Positions 50,401-61,856 of a stretch of DNA of 64,000 nt are shown piece after piece (position 1 is the first letter of the stretch; every line of letters starts with the position of its first letter). Source of the DNA: Siderastrea siderea (Eukaryota; Cnidaria; Anthozoa; Scleractinia; Rhizangiidae); NCBI GenBank assembly GCA_964030785.1, contig OZ034968.1, positions 29,315,686-29,379,685 on the forward strand, read 5' to 3'. The notes beneath the pieces are model-generated. The model was not told the DNA's origin and did not search any database. It saw only the letters and a list, made by a program, of their open reading frames with translations. The position numbers and the translations under genes are program-made.

Positions 50401-50800
50401 GATCCTTTGTATGAATGTGAGCTGTCAGCGGATATTCCAGAACTTATGCTCGTTTTTCCATTATCAGTAATGCATGATGATTGTCCATCGAAGTGAATCA
50501 CCCTGGAAGGAATATAAGTGTGTGTAGAAATATCTGCACTTAAGCTCGTCTGACTAATTTTTGGATATTTATCTTTTTAGGAAATATCCCGATGACCTTA
50601 CTGGTTGAAACAACGGCATTAAATCCCATTTGTTCGATCCGGTGCCAGTGGAATAATCGCTCGGTTCTATTTTGTCAGTCCCATTCGACTACTTTTCGAC
50701 ATTACTCATAGCATCTCGATGACCCAGTTTGAAATTCGGACTTGCCATTTCTCGTCAATTTTTCTAGCACCCCGATGAGCCAACTGGTTACGTATACTGG
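47500..50800. repeat. Degenerate tandem array with GAATCACC core
   Basis: A core close to CTGGTTGAATCACCAT or CTAGTGGAATCACCGT recurs at least 15 times (for example near 48145, 48255, 48475, 48710, 48915, 49015, 49240, 49320, 49683, 50338 and 50485), usually 80-110 bp apart. 'ttgccaattttcgggaacgt' and 'cattcttctaattttttgc' are linked to it. A block of about 390 bp (about 48115-48495) reappears at about 48890-49270, so there was also a larger segmental duplication. A MITE interrupts the array at 49706-50190. No coding potential. Confidence 0.6.
49706..50190. repeat. 485-bp MITE inside the tandem array
   Basis: GGGCCCATTACATGAG and, reversed, GGGCCCGATTACATGAGCCG form the inverted ends, with repeated GCCGGGCTGGC motifs subterminally. 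TTAG flanks both sides (49702-49705 and 50191-50194). Confidence 0.75.
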
Positions 50801-51703
50801 AGATTATGCTCTTATTGTAGATTATGCACTCAAGGGGAGGGAGGGAGGGAGGGGGGTACCACTGGCTCTACCATCGGCCAAACACAACTACTAGAGTAAA
50901 TAAATAACTTGCATGCATACACGTAGTCCTAAGCCTGGTTCACACGTAGAACTTTTCTTGTGCCGAACCTGGTGCAAATTAGCAAAAACAACCAAAACAA
51001 TAGCTTTTGTGCATTTGCCTGAGATTTGGAACATATAAAGATCGACGTTTGAACCGGTGCAGATCAGAAATATATCAATGCCACTGACCGTTGACTCTTG
51101 ATGTGACTGCCTGCAACTTCAGAGAGACAGTCGAAACTTTTAAAACAGGCAATGGGTCTGAGGAAATGGAATTTTATCCCAAGTGCGAGGTCCTGCTGAG
51201 CAGGAGAGTGTTAGTATAGCAAACTTATGACCGTCTCGCACGGAGTCGTCCTAAAGGCTAGCTGTCAAGTCCAACAAATACTTCGGGATCCTTACATCTT
51301 AACTACTTTTAAAAATGGAACAACTACATTCTACCCGTCGTGGCCAAGGTGGGCTTAAAAAGGAACCTCGAATTAAGGTCGCCAACTTCAGGCCTAAGAT
51401 GGAGTACTGCTACATTATCTGAGATCGTAGAAGGTTTGTTGGGAAAAGTGGCTCATACCAGGAGATGTCACTGAGCTACAGGGTATTTTCGAGGTATCAC
51501 CCGCTGACAGCCGTTACTCTTCAAGAGCTCGGCTGCACATCGTTCGACCACTCAAAAGCCGTCGATAGCCTTTTACTAATGCAGTAGATTAGGAAGAGAT
51601 TAGGAGAGGTCTTGTAGCATTAAATTCACTTGGAAACTTAAAAATTCCAGCCATTCTGTCGCGACAGTAACATGAAGGAATAATCGACTCACTGTGCTAA
51701 CGT
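50801..51703. other. Non-coding stretch
   Basis: A GGGA-rich run lies at about 50833-50858. No other feature can be supported. Confidence 0.4.
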
Positions 51704-51710
51704 ATTGTAA

Positions 51711-52085
51711 CCCGGGGGGGGGGGGGGGGGGGCGGCTACTCAGCAAAGTTTTATACGGGGAGGCTCCGCCCCAAGGTCCAACCCCTTACCCTTTTATATA
51801 CCATTTTTTCACATACCTACTGAAGAACACTGCATCCCTTTTCTGAACCCTTGGAACGATATTAGGGGAGAACAGTATTACCGGAAGAGATGATAACAAA
51901 AAACAATATCATGTACTCGAAATATTTTAATCAAAGGACTTTTAAAATACCTAAATGAGAGATTACCCTACCCTTTCATATACTTCAGCTCGTGAAATCC
52001 CTTCCCTTTTATATACCTGAAGCCTGAAAAAGTTACCCCTTTTGGGCGGAGCCTCCCCGTATAGTATAGGAAGTACCCCCCCGGG
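51711..52085. repeat. 375-bp MITE with CCCGGGGGGG ends
   Basis: The left end is CCCGGGGGGG with a long G-run; the right end is CCCCCCCGGG. ATACGGGGAGGCTCCGCCC on the left is mirrored by GGGCGGAGCCTCCCCGTAT on the right. ATTGTAA flanks both sides (51704-51710 and 52086-52092). Confidence 0.8.
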
Positions 52086-52204
52086 ATTGTAACAACGAAT
52101 CTTATAAACTGCCCTTCTATCCTAGAACTGATCAGTAAGTGGAACTCAGCCTGAACGGGTTTTTTTTTTTTCACAGGCCCGTAATTTATCACCATTTAGG
52201 GGTA

Positions 52205-52340
52205 TGGGGCGGGTTGCAAGAAACGTAACGTCAGGCGAAACTTCTAAGGGCAGATGGTCACTCCAGTGAACGTTAACAGTTTAACGCCTGACGATAGCAG
52301 TTACGCCCAGCGTTAGGTTTCACGCAACTCACCCCTGGTT
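52205..52340. repeat. Short palindromic MITE
   Basis: 'ggggcgggttgcaagaaacg', 'taacgtcaggcg' and 'cgcctgacgatag', 'cacgcaactcacccc' pair as inverted arms around a centre near 52265. Target duplication unclear. From here to about 52880 nothing else is recognised. Confidence 0.5.
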
Positions 52341-52879
52341 TTAACATTTATATACCGGAATGTTACGCCTGCCGGCCAACAATCCTCTTATTGAGGGACG
52401 GATCTATATGGAATTGTAATAAAAATTGTCGATTTATTCTCGACATACGTCCAACTAGCAGCAAGGTCTGACTTTAAGAACAGCAATCTCTCTTGAAAGG
52501 TGCAACCAATAAAGTATACACATCATGTTCATTATCATAAAATGCAGTACCATTTTATTGCCAGCTTAACCTAAATAGTATTGTTGATTTACTACAATCG
52601 AAATATGTTTAACTAAAAGAGACTGAAATTATTTCTTTGTACTTCTTGTACTTCTGAAATTATTTCTTTGTACTCGCAAACTATGCACATTTTTTCGCCT
52701 CTTCTTGCTTCTTACATGAACAATGAAATGGGGCTTCTTTTATCGCCCATTTTGCTATTGAAACGATCCCTCACTTACAGGATGTCTGTAAATAGAAAGT
52801 AGGAAATCATAGTGCTTGTAAATTAGGATCGACCAAGCCGGTTTTCATATTGGACACTCATTCACATACTACTGTTGTC

Positions 52880-53383
52880 CGTGATAATAATAGGCTTTAT
52901 TTATGGAGGGTAAACACTTGACAGTAGTAAAACACTGATAACTTCGTGGCCCTCACTACAACACAAAATATTAAATAGTGACTAAAAAATGAACTATAAA
53001 ATGAACTACCTATATACACTAAAAAGCAGCTAATGAAACACTATGAACTAAGATATGGAAAAAATAAATGGTCATAAGAAAAAAGGCAATAGCGATTACC
53101 ATTTAACCCTCAGTAGTCTATAACATCATCAATACAATTTAGGAGCGTGGCGGCTTTCTGATCAGTTGAATATTTCTTGTATAAGCTACGCTTAAAACTG
53201 GCCACTGAGCCTTTGTTCCGGATACTAGAAACTACACTGTTCCATTCAGTAATTGTCCTGACTGCAAATGTCCGCCCTCCCTCGGTTTTCCTAGAGTACT
53301 TAGGACACAGCAGATTTAAATTGGGATAACGAGTCTCTCTTTGACGGGTGTCTGAATTCCTTATTAATAGATTGTCTATGTAA
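52880..53383 (-). pseudogene. 3' end of a non-LTR retrotransposon (LINE) with tail
   Basis: The minus-strand frame 53107-53383 contains RETRYPNLNLLCPKY, KTEGGRTFAVRTITEWNSV and SVASFKRSLYKKY. This is the usual C-terminus of ORF2 in jockey/CR1/L2-like LINEs. The 3' untranslated part runs left to about 52880. The 5' side is cut by the MITE at 53389, beyond which no further ORF2 is evident. A truncated, dead copy. Confidence 0.6.
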
Positions 53384-53388
53384 CTAGG

Positions 53389-53714
53389 CAGGGGTTTCAA
53401 TAAAAGCCGGTCACCGGCGGTTTACCTTCACTCATAGGGCCTCTTATCGCCGTCTGTCAAGATTTTATTTATAAGATTTGCATCAAAAAAGTTAATAGTT
53501 TGTTCAAAGAACCTGTTCTTTGGTCAATAAACATAATCATCAACAGCACTCTTTTTGATGCACAGAATGCTGGAAATTGCACTTCCGAGCTTCTAGATTT
53601 CAATTTTGCTGGGGAGCACGCCCCCAGATCCCCCTAGGGGCGGTCCCTTTTGTTGCCACAGCCGCCTATTCCACCATTGGAAGCTGCTTATGAAAAATGT
53701 TATTGAAACCCCTG
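53389..53714. repeat. 326-bp MITE with CAGGGGTTTCAATA ends
   Basis: CAGGGGTTTCAATA and TATTGAAACCCCTG are perfect inverted ends, flanked by CTAGG on both sides (53384-53388 and 53715-53719). The interior has CCGGTCACCGG near the left end and GGGGAGCACGCCCCCAGATC near the right. The repeat inside retroelement A at 16085/24055 is a relative. Confidence 0.8.
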
Positions 53715-53766
53715 CTAGGGGTATGACAACTGCTATTACGCAGTTATAAGCCTTATAAGCTAAAGG

Positions 53767-54520
53767 CCATGCATGCAAAGTGTTCGGAAAGGTGGTTTCT
53801 GTTGCAACTGATGAAGAAATATGCAGGTATAGACATAGCCTGTTCCAGGCTCTCGGTTTGTGGGGAAAGAGCGAAAAAGCGGGCGAGCGCGGAAAAGACG
53901 AGCGGGGACGAAGGCGAGCGAAGGAAAGAGAGCCTGTAAGAATTTCTTTAACGGCCCTCTGTCGGTATAGCAGGAGCTGCTATACCCTCTGATTGGCTAA
54001 TTTTGACAGGAAATGTCAACACTTCGTCAACACTCCGATCAGGTATCAGTCGGCGTCAGTTGACAAAGATGGCTCGCGCGGATCGCGCGATATCCGCATT
54101 TCCTGTCAAAATTAGCCAATCAGAGGGTATAGCAGCTCCTGCTATACCGACAGAGGGCCGTTAAAGAAATTCTTACAGGCTCTCTTTCCTTCGCTCGCCT
54201 TCGTCCCCGCTCGTCTTTTCCGCGCTCGCCCGCTTTTTCGCTCTTTCCCCACAAACCGAGAGCCTGGAACAGGCTAGTATAGACATGAAATGTTGTTATT
54301 ACCGTGGGCTTCTAATACAAGACAAAATGACAATGAACTAATAAAAAATTCTATTTGCTAAGATTTTTTAAGGATGCAGATATCCATCGAAGATCGTGCT
54401 TAAAGAGGCCCTAAGCATCAATTCTCCACTGAAAAACTGGGAAACTAAAAACATTGGAAGATTGGTCAAAGGAGCTGGGAAGGCCATCTGACTCGGTGGA
54501 TATCTGCATCCTGTTGCAAG
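53767..54520 (+). pseudogene. Broken opposite-strand copy of the KDZ transposase gene
   Basis: 53767-53835 plus 54277-54312 match, on the plus strand, the end of KDZ exon 13 and the start of the following intron (minus strand 55800-55890). 54374-54430 and 54433-54500 match two separated pieces of KDZ exon 14 (55335-55393 and about 55119-55190). The order equals the transcript order, so this is an internally deleted second copy in inverse orientation, not a processed copy. Its last part ends with a 16-bp inverted repeat (AGGATGCAGATATCCA / TGGATATCTGCATCCT). A foldback element (53836-54276) splits it. Confidence 0.8.
53836..54276. mobile_element. 441-bp Mutator-like foldback element
   Basis: Two 180-bp arms (53836-54015 and 54097-54276) appear to be perfect reverse complements, with an 81-bp spacer. 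The ends are TAGCCTGTTCCAGG. The 9-bp direct repeat GTATAGACA flanks it (53827-53835 and 54277-54285). The 9-bp duplication points to a Mutator-like transposase acting in trans. Perfect arms suggest recent insertion or arm homogenisation. Confidence 0.92.
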
Positions 54521-54791
54521 AAGTGCGTGGACCAACACCGACAACAAATCATAAGATTATGCGCGACTTATTAAATACGATTCAAACCATGGTTTATATT
54601 CAAAGATAACACTAAAACTCGTGAATTGCAAAGTTAACTGTTCTTGTTCGCACTGCTGAAAACACCTTATGGAGAGTTTCACTTAGTTACCTTATACTAT
54701 GGAGATTTGTTTTGTTGGTCTACAACAATTTAATTCATTGCACAGTATCAGCACCGACATTCAACTAGTAATTCTACCCTACAAGTTTTCT

Positions 54792-56202
54792 TTAAGGTAT
54801 TTCAGTGTCTGTATCTGAAACGTCTGAATCAGATTCATCATCACTACCATACTCCGCATTAAGGACTGCGCGTAAATCTTCGAACACTTCAGTTTCGTCT
54901 AGCTGTTGAATGATGTCTTCATCACTGCCGTCGACTTCACTCTGAATATCACTGTCTTCCTCAAAATCTTCCAAACCGACTAATATTCCAGTCTCTCGAG
55001 TTTCCGATTCCTGAGAGTCTTCGTTAACAAGTGCTGAGAAAAGACCATGGAGGTGGCGAACGAACACATTAAGCTCGTCAACTTTGGTCCGAACAATGGA
55101 CAGCAAACCACGAGATTCCACCGAGTCAGATGGCACTGCCAGCTCCTTTGACCAATCTTCCAATGTTTTAAGTTTCCCTTCGTAATAACTCAGTACTCGG
55201 GACATTTCTTCTTTGATGATCTCTTTTTCTTCCTTGCACCGTTTCTGCGAATGATGCAAATCAATAAGTTGGCGTCTGATGCAATAGGGTACCTCAGTAG
55301 TCCGATCGACTTCATTTTCTAGGACACACCACAGTGGAGAATTGATGTTGAGGGCCTCTTCAAGAACGATCTTCGATGGATATCTGCATCCTGTTGTGTT
55401 CGCCTCCTGTTTCTCGTATTCCTTCAGCAAAGTTTTAACAGCGCTGGTTGTCTTGGTGATTTGGGAACACAACCTTTTGGCAATCGCTTGTCCATCTGTA
55501 AAACAAACATGATACGGTGTACTTATCCAGGGAGTTGTGATACAAGAACAAAAACCAAAACGCCAAGGTTTCCATAGTCACGGCGGTTCTGAATATTTAT
55601 AAACTAGCTGTAACATTCACCAAGTAAAGTATACCAAGAGAGCAAAGCAACAATGAAGCAAGAGCAAGGAATAAGTGCCAAGATGCACCCCACACTCTTG
55701 CTCATCCCCACTTTGCACACTTCTACCACTGCTCATTGCCGTCCCATGCTGGCATAAAACCTTTCATCTACGTAAGTGACATTAATACAACTCCCCATTG
55801 CAGAGGATACCAGTAATAACAACATTACGTGTCTATACCTGCATATTTCTTCATCAGTTGTAAAATAAACCACCTTTCCGAACACTTTGCATGCATGGAC
55901 AACAGTAAATCTCTCTGGCGCTTATCTTGGAGCTCGCGGATGTACGCAAGATACAGGCTGCTATCTGGAGACCATCGTGGCTGACCACTCTCAAGCTTCT
56001 TAAGCTGTTGGTCCAACCTACAACCAACAAACCAGATTGCAATGTTGTTTTATGAAATTAAACTGAGGGAGTTTCTTATAGGATCTACAGAGGTATTTTA
56101 CGAGAGATTTCATACCTGTCAAGCTGAACAGTTAAGATCTTCCAAGTGTCCGAGCCAGGGGTACATTTTTGCAAGTTTGTCCTAAGTAAAGCAGTAACAA
56201 AA

Positions 56203-56261
<59 letters not shown>

Positions 56262-59200
56262 TAATAATAATAATAATAATAATAATAAAGAGAGAGATAA
56301 AAGTGGACTCAAAATTATAAGTCTTGTTTAATATAAAAATGCAATCACAACAGAATGCTAATGGCATTATAAAATAATATACAATTACAATTATTATAAT
56401 AGTATGTAGTGACCATTAGTGACATTAGTGTGGATTGTTGCAACTTTTTGGATCTCCTGAGTGAATAGGACAGGATGAACTGATGAGAAGCTGCGCCTCT
56501 TGAAAAAACAAAGGGAGGCAGGCCAGCAAGGAGGGAAGGAAGGAAGGAAGGAAGGAAGGAAGGAATGACTGAATGAATGACTGAAATAACACAAACAAAC
56601 TAACAAACAAACAAACAAATAGAGAAAGTCAACATAGTACCTCACAGAGTAGTACTGTCTTAGTTTTTCGGGGTAGCCTTCTGCAGCAGATACACCTTAG
56701 CAAAGAAGCAAAGATGAATTTAATTATTTTTTAAAATGATAATAAGCAGGAGATTGCTGATCAAAACTTACCAGCTTTTCCTGTATAGGAAGTATTGTTA
56801 ACAGCAGATTTTTCCAGTATAGTCCACTCTTCAATGTGTGACATTTCCACTTTTGTACCTGGGAAAAAGCATAAAAACAACATTGACAAAATGTTAAAAG
56901 TCAAGATACGCGAGGAGATGAACACATTTTAAGGGTGGCAAGCCAAAGTAAACAATTTGCCCAGATTGCAACTTAGCTCAGGGTGTTCCACATAAACCAT
57001 GTGGTCAATGAATTGGATGAAGCACTTTCCAAATTTAACTTATTCATTGATGAAAATGTGTAATTTGGGAAAAGATCAGCATAACCTGTAAGAAAGCAAA
57101 GCCACACAAACTAAGAACTGACATCAACAAGAGGAGCAATCGCCACATGGCCAACCCTAACCTGTCTCGCTTAACTTCGCCAGGAGCAAATTCAGCTGAT
57201 CTTCTGTTTCTTTCTCAGTTTCCATTGCCTTCTTCAAATGGTCACGGAGTCGTTCTCCTACATATACATTTGTAGTGAGAGGTTATTTACGATATGGGTA
57301 ATGCTGAGAAAAACGAACTGCAGTACCAAGAAAGACAAGAGGAATCAATGTGATTTTTTTCATACGTAAAAATTCTAAATTCACACAAAAATTACCAAGG
57401 GTCGAAATTGACTTTCTTGCATAATGCATTAGAAAGTCAGTTATGGCATCGACTCTGTGGGCTGGAGTCATCTCTTTTGTTATCTTTGCTGTTGGCCTCA
57501 AGTATGACCAAAGCCTTTCCATCACCTCACCATCACTCATCCCAAATCCCTCCAACCTTCTTCCGCTGTAGTTTACCTGCAATTTCAAGGAAAAATTATG
57601 ATGTGATGAATACAGTCAACGAGATAAATATGAAACCAACACTCCTAGCTTTATGAAGAGCTTTAATGGTGTTAAAATAACGTTATGTCTATGTCACAAG
57701 CAATAATGCATAAAACATACCAAATATTTCCAAATACCTGACAAGAAACCTTGTGTCCATAGCAGTGAAATGGAGGAATTGCAAGAGTAACATTCTGAAG
57801 CAATGCATCCTGGTGTGTATTCTGTAAAAGAGATATAATAATTAATGTTTGGACATGTATAGAAAAACAGTACAAGTGCACACTAAATGATCATTTCATA
57901 AATTCCAGTTAATGTTACATGAAGCAATCCCATAAAGCAATGGTGACAACGTAAAGTAAATATCATTCTTATTGCAGCTAGAGGGTAAATTACAAGGAGG
58001 GGTCTAATAATTAATTATACTAACACATTATGAAATGACTAGCAATTAGTACAAATATAATGAATACATATTAAAACATATCCCTCATCTCTATTGCCAT
58101 ACAATCATACAAATCTTACCCTCAAATGTGTGTCCAACACACATGCAATATCATAGAAAAAATAAATGTTGATTGATTTGTTTTCAAGATGTTCCTTAAC
58201 CCACTTAAGAAGAAACACTGCATTTCCAATCCCGTAAAATAAAATCATTAACACTGTAAACTAGCAATAAAACATAATCAATTATTCCATGGGTCGGAGC
58301 ATGAAACTGAGAATTATCATGCCAGTAAATAATGGAACTTTTTTTGGTAAAGACAATACCATGTAAAAGAAAATCAGCATTTGGAAACTTTAGACAATAC
58401 CATGTAAAAGAAAATCAACAACTAACACATCAACTTGTAAACAACTTTGTTTTTTTGCCTACAACCTTTCCAGTTGCTTTTGTTGCCTGAAAGTAATAAC
58501 CTTCGGATTCAACCTTCTGTAAATGACACTCTTGATAAGCTTAAGTGGAATGGTGAGATTACATGGTTCTTTACATCAATAACAACTACTGTATGCAAAA
58601 TGACATCCCTTTCACATAAATGAAAAAGAAGTGACTGTACCTGTGAGGAAATAATAATACTAGCAGTGTGAAGGCAGCAAATCAAAATCGAGATAGTGAA
58701 AACAGTGAATATAATAACAATGATAAAAAAATATGAAATTGAAATGTCTCAATGAAACTATGGCAATCAGATGACAGGCAAAATTTTGAGGATCTTTAAA
58801 TTGACATTTTCATCTCTTCAATGCATACCCAAAAGAAAAATTGCTACAACTATCAACAACCTTTTCACAAGAAGACTCTCACAAATTCTTCAAGGATCCC
58901 GATAAGAAAAAGAAGATTAACTTTTTTGAAGCTCACATGTATGAATGCACAAAAAAGAACTGTATGTTAGTCATTCAATTATTAAATGTAATGCGTATTA
59001 AATGTAAACTTGTCTTACATACTCTTCTCCTCTCTTCAAGCTGAAAAACTTCAATGGCACTTCATGCTTACATCCTGCTCCAAAAAGGGCTGTCTCATCC
59101 AGTTTATTGGACTTGTTCTTTGAGCGGAGATTTGACCCAGCTTTGAAATTTAACACTCTTTGAGGGATATAGATATATACATGTAAGAAATCTGAGAATG

Positions 59201-61797
59201 TAAAACCAAGTTTGGTCTCCATCTACCCAATCCTTAAGCTGAAAATAAGTGGCTATAATAATGTGGTCGTGTTAATAGGGTGCATGTCAAGAGAAGGTTC
59301 TATTTTGGGAAAAACTGGGACTTTCTGGGTGGTGGAAACAGCATATTATAAAATAGAGAATACTGTACCCATCATCGATTTATTTGTTTTGTTTTCTTTA
59401 CTTTTCATTGGAAGTAGATAGAAATTTATCTACACATACTTCCTCATGGCTAATAAAATTTTTCCGCATGATCGCATGTTTTCTGACTACTTCTACCACT
59501 GTATTTTCTTACACAGGAATGCTGTACCTACGTACCATTGATTTGTTTTTGGACTTTTCATTGTAAGTCGCTAGAAATGTGTTTACTTTCTCCTGGCTGA
59601 TAAAAATTTCCTCCCCATGATTGGATTCCTTTCCACTAGTCCCAACACTGCATTTTCTTACACATCCAAACAATGCATCCACAGAAAGGTAGATATTCCC
59701 ATTCTCCTAAAATCAAATTAATAGCAATATAATGAACTGTTGCTGAAGAACTTACAATGGTGCCACAGAAAAAGTAAAACAGGCAAATCTGCTGTACATA
59801 ATATATTGATTTATGCTATTATTCCCTTTTTTTCAATGAACAGTATTACAGTAAGTCAGTGTGGGCATTTTGACCTGTTTAGTGAACACCCAGAGTGTTG
59901 TTCACAATGAAAACCCTCATTAATTCCTGCTCAAATAATTCTCAGCCACTTCTTGAATTAAATTATACTTACGTAGACCTTTGAAAGAGATGGAGCCAAC
60001 CATTGCAGTGCCTGATAGATTGACTTCAGCGAAACTCTACATTCAAGAAACAGATACTGCAATAACTTCATGAATTCAAGGTCAAAGGCCACTTGCGGCT
60101 GTGTGGGGGTGGATGGCCAAAAGCCATTTCTTATGAGAGTCACTGCTTCTGACTCATGTTCACAGCATTTTATTTTAATGGCATGCTGCTGTCCTGTAAA
60201 AAGAAAAAATAAATAAGGTGAGTCCTTCAGGAGGATACTCCAATATTAATTATTAAGCGAGAAGACTACTTTGAGCAGGTGAAAAATCAAAGGAAAATGT
60301 TGGAGGGTGACAGGTTGTAACATTAAAAGAGCTTTTAAAACAAATGAGTTCATTTACATGTATAGGACAAGACTTCTACAAGGGCATTATTACCTGATAC
60401 ACCTTCCTGCAATGATGGAGGTTATTTTTAAACAATCCCCCCATTAATTCCTACAATGGTAGTGGATTGATCATTAAAGAGTATTACCACAATATAATCC
60501 AAGTGATGCAGGTCACAGCATGATTACGGGGAAAATAAACAATGAAAGAGTTATCACCTGAATTGATTACAATACACTATTGATTAAAATTCTGAGAAAA
60601 AACACAACAGTTTTTACACTATGATTATTTAGAAAAAGAAAGAGACCATAAAATACAACTTGCTTTAAGCTCTACCCTGAAGTGAACACATAAATAGCTA
60701 TTACTTTGTTACCATATTATTAGATTGCTTACCATGAACACTTATTGCTATGATATCACGTACATAGCCATGGTCACTGTTGTGGGATGTAGTCCAGACA
60801 CATTGATCATCATCAAACTGATATGAGGTGTACCTTCCATTCTGAAAGAATTTAAGTGTTTCAATAATATTATAAGATGGCTCTATATGTAGTATCACAG
60901 CATATTATGTCTCACAAGTGCATGTAGTGCTTTAAGTGGCTGTGACATTAAGCCCAACAGAGTAATTGTGACTCATTTTCTCCCAAATAAGCAGAGTGAT
61001 CCTACATGTTTTAGTTTACAATGTAAGAACATAGGAAAAATAGACCAATTTTACATTTATTTTCTTATAGCCAATTGTCAGTGTAGTATTCCCAGAGAAT
61101 CATTATATTACAGACTTTGTTTTCAAGTGTACAGATGCTCCAATAACTGGAGCATCACAATTGATGAGTTATGATGTAAATGTAAGTTGAAACAAATGGA
61201 CTAATTAAATGATAGGGCAATAATTGACCCATTACCTCTTTTTTCTTTGAAACCATGGTAAGCTTAAAAACAATAACAAACCTTCCAAACTTCTGGTTGG
61301 TGCAGAGATTTTCCTCCAGCGTGAACAATATTAATGTGTCCTTCACACAAGTATTGGCCAGGACTGCAGTCAAGGCATCTTCCACGAGCATCTTCTTCAC
61401 AGGAAGGTATAACGCACTTTTGATCCAAAGGCAATTCCTGTCTTGACAAAAGTGCTGTCAGAAGCTGCTTCCGAGCATTAAGCCAGGAAGCAGCAAGCTT
61501 TGCCTTCCTCTCATGGTATGCCTTTAGTTTCTTTTTAATTCGGAATTTCCGAAACCTAGCTTTTTTAGTTTTACTGAACCCACTGCCATGAGGTTCATCG
61601 TGTGGACTGAGTAGAGGAACATCCCCTTCAACACAATCGTTAGAGCTGGTTGAAGAAGAGGTTGAGGGTAGGTTTGTAGCCTGCTGTACAGTGTAGCGAA
61701 TGGGAACGCTCAGCGATGTTTTTTTGACAGCCTTTCCTCCTTTAAAACTCTCCACATTTAACTTTCTTTTCGATCGAAAATCCCTCCGAGGAGGCAT
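54792..61797 (-). CDS. KDZ-superfamily (Zisupton/Dileera-like) transposase, 14 exons
   Basis: Minus-strand exons: 61282-61797, 60733-60841, 59973-60193, 59528-59706, 59019-59157, 58120-58217, 57738-57821, 57396-57576, 57162-57257, 56772-56858, 56641-56695, 56116-56181, 55839-56017 and 54792-55495 (TAA). The product is about 900 residues. The N-terminus is basic, followed by the KDZ cysteine cluster (CVIPSCEEDARGRCLDCS, LCEGH). The RNase-H-fold core shows SVDALFG, KLDETALFGAGCKHE, FFYDIACVLD, AIPPFHCYGHKVSCQ and the strong EGFGMSDGEVMERLWS signature. Likely catalytic residues are D in SVDALFG, D in YDIAC and E in DGEVMER. The C-terminus is coiled and then very acidic. No in-frame stop occurs in the listed exons. 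Every junction is in phase except exon 5 to 6, which is off by one base: either a tiny exon was missed or one base is lost at that donor. Confidence 0.88.
56196..56290. repeat. (AAT)n microsatellite
   Basis: About 30 AAT units with one interruption, in the KDZ intron 15 bp upstream, in transcript sense, of exon 56116-56181. On the sense strand it is an ATT run that may act as an extended pyrimidine-rich tract. AAGG and AAAC repeats at about 56530-56620 lie in the same intron. Confidence 0.95.
59370..59667 (-). repeat. 149-bp tandem duplication covering KDZ exon 4 and its donor
   Basis: The exon 4 segment from TGTGTAAGAAAATGC through 'tacaatgaaaagtccaaaaac' and the splice donor (59519-59667) is repeated next door at 59370-59518. 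The outer copy has stops and frameshifts and behaves as intron. Confidence 0.7.
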
Positions 61798-61856
61798 AAT
61801 GGCGTCCAAAGGAAGACCTCGAATTAGCTATGGGACCAGGCCTTTCTTTTGATTAC

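Noticed and set aside
47900..50760. Regularly spaced repeats that could suggest a CRISPR array
   Set aside because: Units are degenerate and 80-110 bp apart with related sequence between them, and the genome is eukaryotic; it is an old tandem array.
56146..56331. Open frames of poly-Asn, poly-Leu or poly-Ile across the AAT repeat
   Set aside because: They are translations of the (AAT)n microsatellite in a KDZ intron, not genes.
61798..61809. Upstream extension of the KDZ protein by four codons
   Set aside because: The extended frame would begin with TTG; the first ATG is at 61797.
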